Notes: generated by a model not told the origin, from the letters alone. A stretch of DNA of 14,201 nt from an uncultured Collinsella sp. (GCA_902494565.1 CABUTN010000041.1:1-14201); one strand, 5' to 3'; shown: positions 1 to 6,860, counted from the stretch's first letter. Translations and numbers: made by a program.

Positions 1-1
1 C

Positions 2-505
2 TACGAGGATCCGGCCGAGATCGGCCCCGACCGCATCGCCGATGCCGTGGCGGCACGCGCCGTCTACGGCTCTCCCTGCATCGTGATCGACTTGGGTACC
101 ACGACCAATATCGAGGTCATCGACGCGTGCGGTACCTTTGTGGGCGGCGTCATCGCGCCGGGTCTGGCGCTTGGCGCCCGCTCGCTTTCGGCTGCTGCGG
201 CGCGCCTGCCGCAGGTTGAGCCTTCGGCGCCAACGCATGTGATCGGTCGCAACACGCGTGAGGCCATGCGCTCGGGCGTGGTTCTGGGCGAGGTGGCCCG
301 CATCGACGGCATGCTCGACATGGTGCTCGCCGAGATGCGCGCGACCCAGGCCGCGGGGGAGGGCGATGTGCCCATCGTCATCACCGGCGATGATGCCGAG
401 GCGCTCGCGGCGTTGGTCGGCCATAGCCTGACGGTAGACGACGCGCTGACGCTGCGAGGACTGGCCGAGCTCTACCGCATCAACCAAAAGCCCCGCCGCG
501 TGTAA
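2..505 (+). CDS. coaX: Type III pantothenate kinase, C-terminal part (5' end outside window)
   Basis: CoaX phosphorylates pantothenate in the first step of coenzyme A synthesis, in the cytoplasm. The reading frame is open from base 2, so the gene enters from the left; about 167 residues are visible, against roughly 255 for the family, so the N-terminal ATP-binding part is missing. The fragment begins inside the family block Y-[EN]-x-P-x-x-[VI]-G-x-D-R (here YEDPAEIGPDR). Its Asp corresponds, from family knowledge, to the catalytic Asp. It is followed by the second acidic/Gly/Thr motif IDLGTTT and by GGVIAPGLALGARSL, the usual GG-x-I-x-PG segment near the dimer interface. An internal GTG at 47 is a gene-finder artefact, because the conserved block starts upstream of it. 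A hairpin follows the stop at once. The assignment is secure; only the 5' end is unknown. Confidence 0.93.
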   Translation, partial: YEDPAEIGPDRIADAVAARAVYGSPCIVIDLGTTTNIEVIDACGTFVGGVIAPGLALGARSLSAAAARLPQVEPSAPTHVIGRNTREAMRSGVVLGEVARIDGMLDMVLAEMRATQAAGEGDVPIVITGDDAEALAALVGHSLTVDDALTLRGLAELYRINQKPRRV

Positions 506-507
506 AA

Positions 508-542
508 GTGAGGGCGCCGGTGGGACAAACGCCCTCACCTTT
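508..542 (+). terminator. Hairpin behind coaX, probable intrinsic terminator
   Basis: GTGAGGGCG (508-516) pairs perfectly with CGCCCTCAC (530-538) around a 13-nt loop that contains GGGACA. It is preceded by AAAA and followed by CTTTC, so the U-tract is short. It begins 3 nt after the coaX stop. The loop size and GGGAC core resemble the hairpins at 2502, 7381 and 10077, although the core sits in a different register in the loop. Confidence 0.6.
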
Positions 543-549
543 CACCTGC

Positions 550-555
550 TACAAT
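550..555 (+). promoter_or_regulatory. Possible -10 box (TACAAT) for the dCMP deaminase gene
   Basis: TACAAT matches the sigma-70 -10 consensus at 5 of 6 positions. It lies 34 nt upstream of the chosen start at 590 and just after the coaX terminator. No convincing -35 hexamer is present at 16-18 nt spacing, so this is a weak call. If used, transcription would begin near 562, leaving a short leader with the ribosome site at 577-581. Confidence 0.35.
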
Positions 556-589
556 GGGTCAAACTATTGCGATTACGGAGGTGTCTGCC

Positions 590-1114
590 ATGTCGGACGA
601 TCTTCATCAAACTTCGTCAGGCAAGCGCCTGGACGTCATTAGCTGGGACGAGTTCTTTATGAGCGTGGCCATCGCCGCGCAGCGCCGCAGCAAGGACCCC
701 AACACGCAGGTGGGTGCGTGCATCGCCAGCACCAACCACCGCATCCTTTCGGTGGGCTACAACGGTACGCCCTCGGCGCTCAACGACGACTTTTTCCCGT
801 GGGGTACGAGCGACGACCCGCTGCAGGACAAGCATAACTACGTGGTCCATGCCGAGGCAAACGCCGTGCTCAACTACCGTGGCTCGCTCAAGGACCTCGA
901 GGGTTCCACGGTCTACGTCACGCTGTTCCCGTGCCACGACTGCGCCAAGATTTTGGCGCAGGTGGGCGTGGGCGAGGTTGTCTACCTGGACAACAAGTAC
1001 GCCGATACCGATGATGGACGCATCAGCCGCCGCATCCTCGACTCCTGTGGCATCAGCTACCGCCAGGTTATCGTCGATGTCCAGATTGGTACCGGGGGAC
1101 AGGCGCGACAGTAA
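590..1114 (+). CDS. comEB: Deoxycytidylate (dCMP) deaminase family protein
   Basis: Zinc-dependent deamination of dCMP to dUMP, which feeds thymidylate synthesis in the cytoplasm. The 174-residue protein carries the cytidine/deoxycytidylate deaminase signature: HAEANA (His87, Glu89, where Glu is the proton shuttle) and PCHDC (Cys115, Cys118). His87 and the two Cys bind zinc. The N-terminal block SVAIAAQRRSKDPNTQVGA and the GYNG segment are typical of the dCMP branch and of ComEB. The frame could start at 554, but GGAGG at 577-581 lies 8 nt before the ATG at 590, and the upstream ATG overlaps the candidate -10 box, so 590 is preferred. The symbol follows the B. subtilis homologue and does not imply a competence role. 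The gene stands alone between hairpins. Confidence 0.92.
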   Translation: MSDDLHQTSSGKRLDVISWDEFFMSVAIAAQRRSKDPNTQVGACIASTNHRILSVGYNGTPSALNDDFFPWGTSDDPLQDKHNYVVHAEANAVLNYRGSLKDLEGSTVYVTLFPCHDCAKILAQVGVGEVVYLDNKYADTDDGRISRRILDSCGISYRQVIVDVQIGTGGQARQ

Positions 1115-1145
1115 TTATGCGTTGTCGCTATCTGACGACGAACGC

Positions 1146-1174
1146 AGCTCAAAGAGCCCCGTCCCAAATTGACT
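1146..1174 (-). repeat. Degenerate GGGACGGGG hairpin element, minus orientation
   Basis: Read on the minus strand this is AGTCAA, then a loop containing TTTGGGACGGGG, then TTGA-G-CT, giving a short stem with one bulge and a 16-nt loop. It lies 31 nt after the dCMP deaminase stop. The core matches the loop of the element at 10077-10109 (GGGGACGGGG) in inverted orientation. Grouping it with that family is an inference from the core and its position behind a stop codon. The stem is too short for a confident terminator call. Confidence 0.4.
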
Positions 1175-1248
1175 ACTCGTGAAAGTCGCGTCTGCGCGCA
1201 TGGACGGCTCGTGAGCGGGTACATGGCTGTAGTAACATAGCTTCTGTC

Positions 1249-1264
1249 CGCGGGCGTGCCCGCG
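1249..1264 (+). other. GC-rich hairpin just upstream of the nifU-like gene
   Basis: CGCGGGC (1249-1255) is the reverse complement of GCCCGCG (1258-1264), and TTATT follows. In practice it would be a 6-bp stem with a 4-nt CGTG loop. It ends 9 nt before the AAAGGAG ribosome site, so it could be the tail of an upstream transcript or a leader structure close enough to affect initiation. The remaining part of 1115-1286 shows no gene. Confidence 0.4.
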
Positions 1265-1286
1265 TTATTGTGAGAAAGGAGCCCCT

Positions 1287-1565
1287 GTGGCTGTTAACGA
1301 AGAGCTGCTTAAGAAGGTTCTTGAAGAGATTCGCCCCAACCTGCAGGCCGACGGCGGCGATATGGAGTATGTGGGCGTCGACGACGAGGGTGTCGTCAAA
1401 CTGGAGCTGCAGGGCGCTTGCGCCGGCTGCCCCATGAGCTCGCTGACCCTGTCCATGGGCATTGAGCGTATCCTGAAGGAGCATGTGCCCGGCGTTACCC
1501 GCGTTGAGCAGGTCAATGCCTCCGGCGAGGCCGAGGACCTGTACGACGAGTACGCGCCGTTCTAA
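1287..1565 (+). CDS. NifU C-terminal-domain Fe-S scaffold/carrier protein
   Basis: A 92-residue protein made almost entirely of the NifU C-terminal domain, which holds or passes Fe-S clusters to apo-proteins in the cytoplasm. The start of the domain (LLKKVLEEIRPNLQADGGD) and the cluster-binding motif CAGC (Cys45, Cys48) within GACAGCPMSSLTL match the family's G-x-C-x-x-C-P-x-S-x-x-T-L pattern. The start is GTG at 1287 with AAAGGAG at 1275-1281 in front, 5 nt away. The length fits the small stand-alone Nfu/YutI class. No IscU, SufU or cysteine desulfurase gene lies in the window, so its partners cannot be named. A hairpin with a short T-run (1615-1651) follows. Confidence 0.93.
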   Translation: MAVNEELLKKVLEEIRPNLQADGGDMEYVGVDDEGVVKLELQGACAGCPMSSLTLSMGIERILKEHVPGVTRVEQVNASGEAEDLYDEYAPF

Positions 1566-1614
1566 GATGCGAAAGCTGCGGACGGCATACTCCGCATAGA
1601 CGTTACGCCCAAAT

Positions 1615-1651
1615 ATGCGGCTGCGAGCGCAAGGCCCGCGGCCGCATTTGT
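1615..1651 (+). terminator. Probable intrinsic terminator of the nifU-like gene
   Basis: ATGCGGCTGCG (1615-1625) pairs with CGCGGCCGCAT (1637-1647) over 11 pairs, one a U.G wobble. The loop is 11 nt, AAAT precedes the stem and TTGT follows it. An in-frame ATG at 1615 that would extend lgt lies inside this stem, which argues against that longer start. A smaller hairpin, TGCGGA/TCCGCA at 1577-1596, lies just upstream. Confidence 0.6.
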
Positions 1652-1674
1652 ATGTAGGGAGCAGGGGGATCGAT

Positions 1675-2496
1675 ATGCTCAACGACCTCTACCATATGCT
1701 TGATCCCGTCGCGATCTCGGCGGGCCCCATCACCATCTACTGGTACGGCCTAGCCTACGTGGTCGGCGCCCTGCTCACGGCGGTCGTCATGTACCGCACG
1801 CAGCGCCGTTGGGGTTTTGACATTACGGTCGACGACCTGACGAGTGTCGTGGTCGGCGTGGTCTTTGGCCTCATTATCGGTGCGCGCCTATTCTACGTCG
1901 TCTTTTACGGCGACGGCTACTACTGGGCGCATCCGCTCGAGATCTTTGCCACCAATGAAGGCGGCATGAGCTTCCATGGCGGCCTGGTGGGCGGCATCAT
2001 CGGCGGCGTGCTCGTGTGCCGCATGTACAAGCTCGACGCCTGGACCATCGCCGACCTTGCCGTCATCGGCGCGCCGCTGGCCTTGTGCCTGGGCCGTTGT
2101 GCCAACTTTGTCAACGGTGAGCTGTGGGGCAAGCCGACCGATCTGCCCTGGGGCGTGATCTTCGGTGGCACCGCGGGCGATATGCCGCGTCACCCCTCCC
2201 AGCTCTACGAGGCATTTCTTGAGGGCATCGTGCTCTTTTGCATTCTGCAGGTGCTCAGCCGCAAAAAGCCGCTACTGCCCCAAGGCACGTTTATGGGCGT
2301 CTTTGTGATGGGCTACGGTATCGTTCGCTTTTTGATTGAGTTTGTGCGCGTGCCCGATGCGCAGCTGGGCTATCTGCTGGGTGGCGTTATCACCATGGGT
2401 CAGCTGCTGAGCCTGCCGCTTGTGATCGCCGGCCTGGCGCTCATCATCTTCGCCCGACACCGCAACCAACCCCAGCGCGTCTACCTGGACGCCTAG
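1675..2496 (+). CDS. lgt: Phosphatidylglycerol-prolipoprotein diacylglyceryl transferase
   Basis: Lgt moves a diacylglyceryl group from phosphatidylglycerol to the lipobox Cys of prolipoproteins, the first step of lipoprotein maturation, in the cytoplasmic membrane. The 273-residue protein has about seven hydrophobic segments. It carries the family signatures: GGMSFHGGLVG with His101 (E. coli His103), GRCANFVNGELWGKPTDLPW at 140-159 with Arg141 (E. coli Arg143), PRHPSQLYEA, and YGIVRFLIEFVRVPD with Arg218 in the position of E. coli Arg239. AGGGGG at 1663-1668 lies 6 nt before ATG 1675. The upstream in-frame ATG at 1615 is in a terminator stem and would add a charged, non-membrane leader, so it is rejected. 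The gene stands alone, with a 16-bp hairpin after the stop. Confidence 0.96.
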   Translation: MLNDLYHMLDPVAISAGPITIYWYGLAYVVGALLTAVVMYRTQRRWGFDITVDDLTSVVVGVVFGLIIGARLFYVVFYGDGYYWAHPLEIFATNEGGMSFHGGLVGGIIGGVLVCRMYKLDAWTIADLAVIGAPLALCLGRCANFVNGELWGKPTDLPWGVIFGGTAGDMPRHPSQLYEAFLEGIVLFCILQVLSRKKPLLPQGTFMGVFVMGYGIVRFLIEFVRVPDAQLGYLLGGVITMGQLLSLPLVIAGLALIIFARHRNQPQRVYLDA

Positions 2497-2501
2497 CCAC
2501 C

Positions 2502-2542
2502 AAAACCACCACAAAGGGGACAGGCACCTTTGTGGTGGTTTT
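2502..2542. terminator. Strong bidirectional-type terminator with GGGGACAGG loop
   Basis: AAAACCACCACAAAGG (2502-2517) pairs perfectly with CCTTTGTGGTGGTTTT (2527-2542): 16 bp around a 9-nt loop. It starts 6 nt after the lgt stop. It has an A-run on the left and a T-run on the right, so it could act on both strands. If the two inner G-C pairs are left open, the loop is 13 nt and reads GGGGACAGGCACC, in the same register as the loops at 7393-7405 and 10087-10099. Confidence 0.85.
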
Positions 2543-2579
2543 GCCGAGTTTGATAGGTTTCTAGAAAGGCTTTCGGACT

Positions 2580-4763
2580 GTGAAGGATTCCGACCTCTCC
2601 ACAACGGCTGCGCGCGACGCTGCCCGCATTGTCTGGTTTAAGCGCTACCCCGCCAAGCAGACGCTCATCGCATTTTTGCTCGCGCTGTTGGCGACCACGG
2701 CGTTTTCCATCGATCCCGCCCCGGTGTCGAGCAACGCAGTCTTGGCGATTGACCCCAAAGCCTCGGGCATGCTGTACGTGTGCTACGAGGTGCTCCTCTC
2801 GTTTGCCGGCCATACCGACGCGGTCATGCTGCTTGCACTTGCCTGCCTGCTCACGCTGCCGTTTCGCTACGTGTTCTTTGGCCGTGGCGACACCTGGCGT
2901 CCATCGATCATTCTGCCGTCGCTGTTCTTCGCCATCTGCATGGTGTTCGGCCGCAGCTACGATCTTACCGACTCGGCCGAGATTGTCCTTGGCGACAAAG
3001 CCCGCATCATCTGCGCCTGGATTGGCGGCGCGGGCTGGATGCTCTTGGCGGTCGTTGCCTTCTACCTTGCCTTTGAGTGTCTAGATTGGCTGAGCTCTCG
3101 GCGCATTCCGTTTTCCGAAGCGCACTTTGGCCGCGTATGGCGTGTGACTCACGCCGTGCTCTCGGTCCATCCCTTTGCCGGGCCCTTCCTGGTGCTTATG
3201 ATCGCCTGGGCGCCCACGCTTATCGCTTCGCTGCCCGGTCTTTTTATGGGAGATACGGGTGCGCAGATTCGCCAGTGGTTCAACTACCCCAACGGCACGA
3301 GCGACTACCTGCGCCTACTCAACCCCAACGTGCTGCTCAACGGGCATCATCCCGTAGTGCACACGGCCATTATCGGCTCGTGCGTTCAGCTGGGGCTTTC
3401 GCTGTTCAACAGCGCTAACGCGGGTCTTGCCATCTACACCTGTGCTCAGTTCGTCATCACGGCCGCCTGCATGGCCTATTCCATTTCGTCGCTGCGCAAA
3501 CTGGGTGTGAGCCTGCCGGTTCGCGGTGCGATCCTGCTGTTCTTTGCGTTTATGCCGATGTTCTCTAACTACGCGGCGTTGCTCACCAAAGATGTGCTCT
3601 TTGCCGACGCGTTCTTGGTGCTGCTGGTACAGACCGTCAAGCTCGTGGCATGTGGCTTGCCCCGTCGTGATGCCAATGTCGAGCGAGCGGGCGAGAAAGC
3701 CCCCGTGCTCTTTGCGCGCCATGACTGGCTGCTGCTCGCTCTGGGCGCCATGGGTTCCACGTTTCTGCGTAACGGCGGCCTGGTGTTTCCCCTGGCGGCA
3801 TGCGTAATCGCGGCGGCGTTTTGCGTATGGGACGCGCATGTGGCTCGTCGTGCAGCCAAGCAGACTGGCGCTGCGCCTTCGGGCGCCATCCCGCGTTTCC
3901 GCTGGGTTGGCGTTCTCGCGGTGCTCGCGCTCTGCCTTGCCTCTAATATGTACTTCACCAAGGTCTTTATGCCGGCGCACGACATTACGCCCGGCTCCAA
4001 GCGCGAAATCCTTTCGATTCCGTTCCAGCAGACGGCTCGTTTCGTCCAAAAGCACGACGGCCTCAACTCGGGCGTCAACCCTACGGTTAAGGAGGACGGC
4101 ACCATCGTGGAGGCTCCTTGCGACGGTTCGGTGACCGACGAAGAGCGTGCCGTGATCGACCGGGTACTCAAGTACGAGAACCTGGGCCGCCGCTACAACC
4201 CCGACAAGTCCGATGCCGTCAAGAACTGCTTTAACGAGTACGCCTCGCAGGAGGACATCGATGCCTATTTTGAGGTATGGGCTCAGATGTTTAAGAAGGA
4301 TCCCGAATGCTATATTTCGGCGCTTATCAATAACTACTATGGTTATTTTTATCCGAGCGCGCGCGATGCCTGGGTCTACAGCACGGCGCGTAGTGCCGAG
4401 ATCATGGCGCGTCCCGACAACCTCAAGTACTTCGACTTCCATCCGGTTGACAGCAACGTGGTGCGCTGGTGTGACCATCTGATCAACCTATACCGTGTGG
4501 CGGTGCAGCGTGTTCCCTTTATCTCGCTCACCATGAGCTCGGCCACCTATGTGTGGATCATGATCGCCGTGGTGGTCTACCTGCTGCGTCGTCATTCATG
4601 GCGTGCGCTGGCGATCTGGGTGCCGCTGTTGGGCGTACTCGCCGTGTGCCTGATTGGCCCGTGCAACGGCTCGACCTACATGCGCTATCTGTATCCGGTC
4701 ATCGCCTGCATGCCCTTCGCCATCGGCGCCACCGTCACCCGCAGCGACTTCCTCTGGTCCTAA
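2580..4763 (+). CDS. Large multi-pass membrane protein, DUF6020-like
   Basis: A 727-residue integral membrane protein; function unknown. Many hydrophobic segments cover about 25-45, 63-100, 108-124, 142-168, 198-222, 258-300, 312-352, 383-418 and 440-456. A polar loop of about 195 residues (460-650), probably extracytoplasmic, follows, then three C-terminal segments (655-716). Conserved-looking points match what I recall of DUF6020: a GDTGAQ acidic motif (Asp225) after a membrane segment, LNGHHPVVHT (His256, His257, His261), TKDVLFA at 336-342, LRNGG near 396, and IPFQQTARFV at 480. Acidic and His motifs at membrane edges plus a large outer loop recall GT-C-type glycosyltransferases, but this is inference. 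The start is GTG 2580 with AGAAAGG at 2563-2569, a somewhat long 10-nt spacing. It is a single-gene unit between hairpins. Confidence 0.8.
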   Translation: MKDSDLSTTAARDAARIVWFKRYPAKQTLIAFLLALLATTAFSIDPAPVSSNAVLAIDPKASGMLYVCYEVLLSFAGHTDAVMLLALACLLTLPFRYVFFGRGDTWRPSIILPSLFFAICMVFGRSYDLTDSAEIVLGDKARIICAWIGGAGWMLLAVVAFYLAFECLDWLSSRRIPFSEAHFGRVWRVTHAVLSVHPFAGPFLVLMIAWAPTLIASLPGLFMGDTGAQIRQWFNYPNGTSDYLRLLNPNVLLNGHHPVVHTAIIGSCVQLGLSLFNSANAGLAIYTCAQFVITAACMAYSISSLRKLGVSLPVRGAILLFFAFMPMFSNYAALLTKDVLFADAFLVLLVQTVKLVACGLPRRDANVERAGEKAPVLFARHDWLLLALGAMGSTFLRNGGLVFPLAACVIAAAFCVWDAHVARRAAKQTGAAPSGAIPRFRWVGVLAVLALCLASNMYFTKVFMPAHDITPGSKREILSIPFQQTARFVQKHDGLNSGVNPTVKEDGTIVEAPCDGSVTDEERAVIDRVLKYENLGRRYNPDKSDAVKNCFNEYASQEDIDAYFEVWAQMFKKDPECYISALINNYYGYFYPSARDAWVYSTARSAEIMARPDNLKYFDFHPVDSNVVRWCDHLINLYRVAVQRVPFISLTMSSATYVWIMIAVVVYLLRRHSWRALAIWVPLLGVLAVCLIGPCNGSTYMRYLYPVIACMPFAIGATVTRSDFLWS

Positions 4764-4764
4764 C

Positions 4765-4797
4765 TTGGTGCATTGAGGTCAGGTTTCTTTGCACCAA
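4765..4797 (+). other. Hairpin behind the DUF6020-like gene
   Basis: TTGGTGCA (4765-4772) pairs perfectly with TGCACCAA (4790-4797) around a 17-nt loop that contains GAGGTCAGGTTT. It starts 2 nt after the stop. No T-run follows (AGGGGCC), so termination is uncertain. The loop resembles a decayed version of the GGGGACAGG loops elsewhere in the window. The rest of 4798-4916 holds no gene. Confidence 0.5.
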
Positions 4798-4927
4798 AGG
4801 GGCCATCATCACGACGCCTTCATTTTGGGGTTTATCTCGCAGGCCAGTAGGTATATCATAACGACGTTTGTTTATATTGCCCGAGCATCTGCGCTGGGCT
4901 TTAGGTCGAAACCGATAGGAGACACGT

Positions 4928-5734
4928 ATGTCCGGACACTCTAAGTGGGCCACAACCAAGCATCGTAAGGGCGCGCAGGACGCCAAGCGTTCCGCCCTCT
5001 TCTCCAAGCTCAGCCGCAACATCACCGTTGCTGCCCGTCTCGGCGGTGACCCGCTGCCCGAGAACAACGCCAGCCTCGCCGCTGCCGTTGCCAAGGCCAA
5101 GGCTCAGTCCATGCCTAAGGACAAGATCAAGTCCGCTATCGACAAGGCTTTTGGCTCGGGTGCCGATGCCGCCGTCTACGAGAACATCGTGTACGAGGGC
5201 TACGGTCCTGCCGGTGTCGCCGTCTACGTCGACTGCCTGACCGACAACCGCAACCGCACCGCCGCTGATGTCCGTTCCGCCTTCTCCCACGCTGGTGGCA
5301 ACCTGGGCACCTCCGGCTCCGTCGCCTTCCAGTTTGAGCGCAAGGGCCAGATCGTCGTCGCCAAGGAGATCCTGGACGAGAACGCCAAGAAGGAGACCAT
5401 GATCGCCAACGGTGCTGCCGGTGACGAGGATGAGTTCATGATGGCCATCGCCGAGGCCGGCGGCGAGGACTACGAGGACGCCGGCGAGGAGTGGATCGTC
5501 TGGACTACTGCCAACGAGGTCATGGCTGTCTCCAAGGCGCTCGAGGAGCAGGGCGTCCAGGTCAAGGGCTCCGAGACCACCATGGTCCCGACCACCCCGA
5601 CCGAGGTCTCCGGCGCCGACGCCAAGAAGGTTCAGCGCCTCATCGACCGTCTTGAGGAGCTCGACGACGTCCAGGATGTTTACAGCACCATGGACATGAC
5701 CGACGAGGTCATCGCTGCCCTCGAGGAGGAGTAG
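4928..5734 (+). CDS. yebC: YebC/PmpR-family protein (TACO1-like)
   Basis: YebC-family proteins are cytoplasmic. They were first described as DNA-binding regulators and more recently linked to ribosome function at difficult, proline-rich stretches; which applies here cannot be told. The opening MSGHSKWATTKHRKGAQDAK is the family hallmark. LFSKLSRNITVAAR, the GYGPAGVA motif (91-98), DNRNRTAADVRSAF and GGNLGTSGSVAF (123-134) follow, and the C-terminal domain runs to 268. Most members are about 240-250 residues. The excess appears to be a segment around 149-165 before DEDEFMMAIAEAGGED. AGGAG at 4917-4921 lies 6 nt from ATG 4928. Codon choice is very uniform (GCC, GTC, CTC, AAG), suggesting high expression. 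The common neighbours ruvC/ruvA are not beside it. Confidence 0.95.
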   Translation: MSGHSKWATTKHRKGAQDAKRSALFSKLSRNITVAARLGGDPLPENNASLAAAVAKAKAQSMPKDKIKSAIDKAFGSGADAAVYENIVYEGYGPAGVAVYVDCLTDNRNRTAADVRSAFSHAGGNLGTSGSVAFQFERKGQIVVAKEILDENAKKETMIANGAAGDEDEFMMAIAEAGGEDYEDAGEEWIVWTTANEVMAVSKALEEQGVQVKGSETTMVPTTPTEVSGADAKKVQRLIDRLEELDDVQDVYSTMDMTDEVIAALEEE

Positions 5735-5739
5735 CGCCC

Positions 5740-5757
5740 GCACGGGTTAAGCCGTGC
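5740..5757 (+). other. Small hairpin after yebC
   Basis: GCACGG (5740-5745) pairs with CCGTGC (5752-5757) around GTTAAG, 5 nt after the yebC stop. No T-run follows. It lies upstream of the better terminator at 5804-5845. Confidence 0.35.
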
Positions 5758-5803
5758 ATATCTGGGCATAATGAAGCGAGCATGCAAGCCTCGTGGAATA
5801 GAT

Positions 5804-5845
5804 GAGCCGGATCCGCGTGCGTAGAGCACCGGACCCGGCTCTTTT
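5804..5845 (+). terminator. Intrinsic terminator of yebC
   Basis: GAGCCGG-A-TCCG (5804-5815) pairs with CGGA-C-CCGGCTC (5830-5841): 11 pairs with one A/C mismatch. TTTT follows immediately at 5842-5845. This is the clearest end point for the yebC transcript. Its U-tract runs straight into TATAAT. Confidence 0.75.
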
Positions 5846-5850
5846 ATAAT
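5845..5850 (+). promoter_or_regulatory. Perfect TATAAT overlapping the yebC terminator U-tract
   Basis: TATAAT is an exact -10 consensus, 50 nt upstream of the amaP start. The spacing to a -35 would place that box in 5821-5828, inside the terminator loop, where no good hexamer exists (best is about 2 of 6). It may be a -10 used with an activator, or chance in an AT-rich terminator tail. Confidence 0.4.
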
Positions 5851-5900
5851 GATGCGAACCGTTTTGCATTTCGAGAGCCGAGATTTGAAGGGAGCGCCGC

Positions 5901-6446
5901 GTGCGCGTACTCAAACGAGCCCTAGCGATCGTGTACCTTGCCGCTACCATCGTGGCGCTGGGTACGCTTGTCTGCCAGTTTTGGGGGCCGTATACGTATC
6001 GCTTTATGTTGCTGATGCGCGACCCCATGCCGCGCATGGTCGTGACGGCATGCGGCGGAGTTGTGGCGATCGGCGTGCTGGTAAGCTTCTTCCGCCTGAT
6101 GTTTGCTCGTCGCGAGCCGTCCTGCGTGCATCCGGCGGGGGAGCGCAATATCGAGGTCACGCTCGCGGCGCTTTCTTCGTGTGCCAGGGCTGCTGCCGAG
6201 CGCGACGACCGCGTGATGGTCGAGCATGTCGAGGCCCGCGTCCAAGGCTCCGATGATTCGCACGTCCGATTTAAGGTCGAGGCTATCGCGCTTGACGATA
6301 AGGACGTGGCATCTCTGGCTACCGCGATGCAGCAGCGCATCGAGGAAGCTTGCGACACCATGCTCGGCACGCCGGGTACGACCACGCGCGTCCGTTTTTT
6401 GCCGTCCAAGACTACCGTCCAGACCGTGGAGGTTTCCGGTGAGTGA
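5901..6446 (+). CDS. amaP: AmaP-like alkaline-shock membrane anchor protein
   Basis: In Firmicutes, AmaP anchors Asp23 at the cytoplasmic membrane. This 181-residue protein has two hydrophobic helices (about 7-27 and 45-67) joined by a short charged linker, then a soluble Asp23-like domain (about 80-180) with alternating beta/alpha character and a helix DKDVASLATAMQQRIEEACD. This is the AmaP architecture. The start is GTG 5901 with GAAGGGAG at 5887-5894, 6 nt away. The stop overlaps the start of the next gene by 8 nt, and an Asp23 protein is encoded third, so the three form one operon and probably one membrane-associated complex. The symbol is assigned from architecture and context, since sequence conservation in this family is low. 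Confidence 0.8.
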   Translation: MRVLKRALAIVYLAATIVALGTLVCQFWGPYTYRFMLLMRDPMPRMVVTACGGVVAIGVLVSFFRLMFARREPSCVHPAGERNIEVTLAALSSCARAAAERDDRVMVEHVEARVQGSDDSHVRFKVEAIALDDKDVASLATAMQQRIEEACDTMLGTPGTTTRVRFLPSKTTVQTVEVSGE

Positions 6447-6816
6447 TACCAATCAAGATAAGACCGCTCGTACGCCGCGCCTGACGATTGACCAGAGCGC
6501 CACACCGGCGAGCGAACCTGTTGATTCCAAAGCAGAGGCAACCGAGTTACAAGACGTGGCAGCCGCGGATTTTGACGAGGCTATGGGTCTCATCAAGGGT
6601 ACGGGCGCTGCTATCTGGAGCTATGCTGTGCGTCATCCCAACACCACGCTCGGTGCCGTCGCTGGCTTTATCCTCGCCGTGTTGGTGCTCACGCTCGGCC
6701 TGTGGGACACGCTCGTCATTGCATTCTTCGTGCTGATCGGCGCCGTGATCGGCCAAATTCGCGACGGCGAGAACGGGATCGTCAACTTCTTCGGCCGTCT
6801 GTTTAGCGGCCGCTAA
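6439..6816 (+). CDS. Small membrane protein, DUF2273-like, of the Asp23 operon
   Basis: A 125-residue protein beginning at GTG 6439, overlapping the end of amaP by 8 nt. GGAGG at 6428-6432 lies inside amaP, 6 nt upstream, so translation is probably coupled. The polar N-terminal 50 residues are followed by two hydrophobic helices (about 72-88 and 90-107), then IGQIRDGENGIVNFFGRLF. Two helices ending in a G-x-x-I-G-x-x-x-D turn fit DUF2273, a small family that accompanies AmaP and Asp23. Family members are usually around 60-80 residues, so the polar N-terminal part is extra. A longer frame reaching back to 6226 is only the shadow of amaP. The role is unknown; it probably assists membrane anchoring of Asp23. 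Confidence 0.78.
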   Translation: MSDTNQDKTARTPRLTIDQSATPASEPVDSKAEATELQDVAAADFDEAMGLIKGTGAAIWSYAVRHPNTTLGAVAGFILAVLVLTLGLWDTLVIAFFVLIGAVIGQIRDGENGIVNFFGRLFSGR

Positions 6817-6860
6817 TATGTATTCGACTGTCGCATCCGCGGCAGGCATAAGGAGGAACC

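Noticed and set aside
554..589. Upstream in-frame start for the dCMP deaminase at 554
   Set aside because: No ribosome site precedes it and it overlaps a -10-like TACAAT, whereas GGAGG lies 8 nt before the ATG at 590.
1169..1197. Promoter with TTGACT as -35
   Set aside because: The hexamer is good, but at 16-18 nt spacing the sequence is GC-rich (around CTGCGC) with no -10. The hexamer is better explained as part of the hairpin at 1146-1174.
1615..1674. Upstream in-frame start for lgt at 1615
   Set aside because: The ATG is part of an 11-bp terminator stem, no ribosome site precedes it, and a good AGGGGG lies before 1675.
3315..4478. Long minus-strand open frame of 387 codons
   Set aside because: It is antisense to the DUF6020-like gene, whose hydrophobic pattern and motifs are clear. 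No ribosome site or family resemblance supports the antisense frame.
4901..5743. Minus-strand frame antisense to yebC
   Set aside because: Its Leu/Gly/Asp-rich product is the mirror of highly biased yebC codons, and it covers the yebC ribosome site and hairpin.
6803..6816. Perfect palindrome TTAGCGGCCGCTAA over the stop of the DUF2273-like gene
   Set aside because: It is within the coding end and has no loop or T-run. It is probably a chance result of the Ser-Gly-Arg-stop codons, although a weak operator cannot be excluded.
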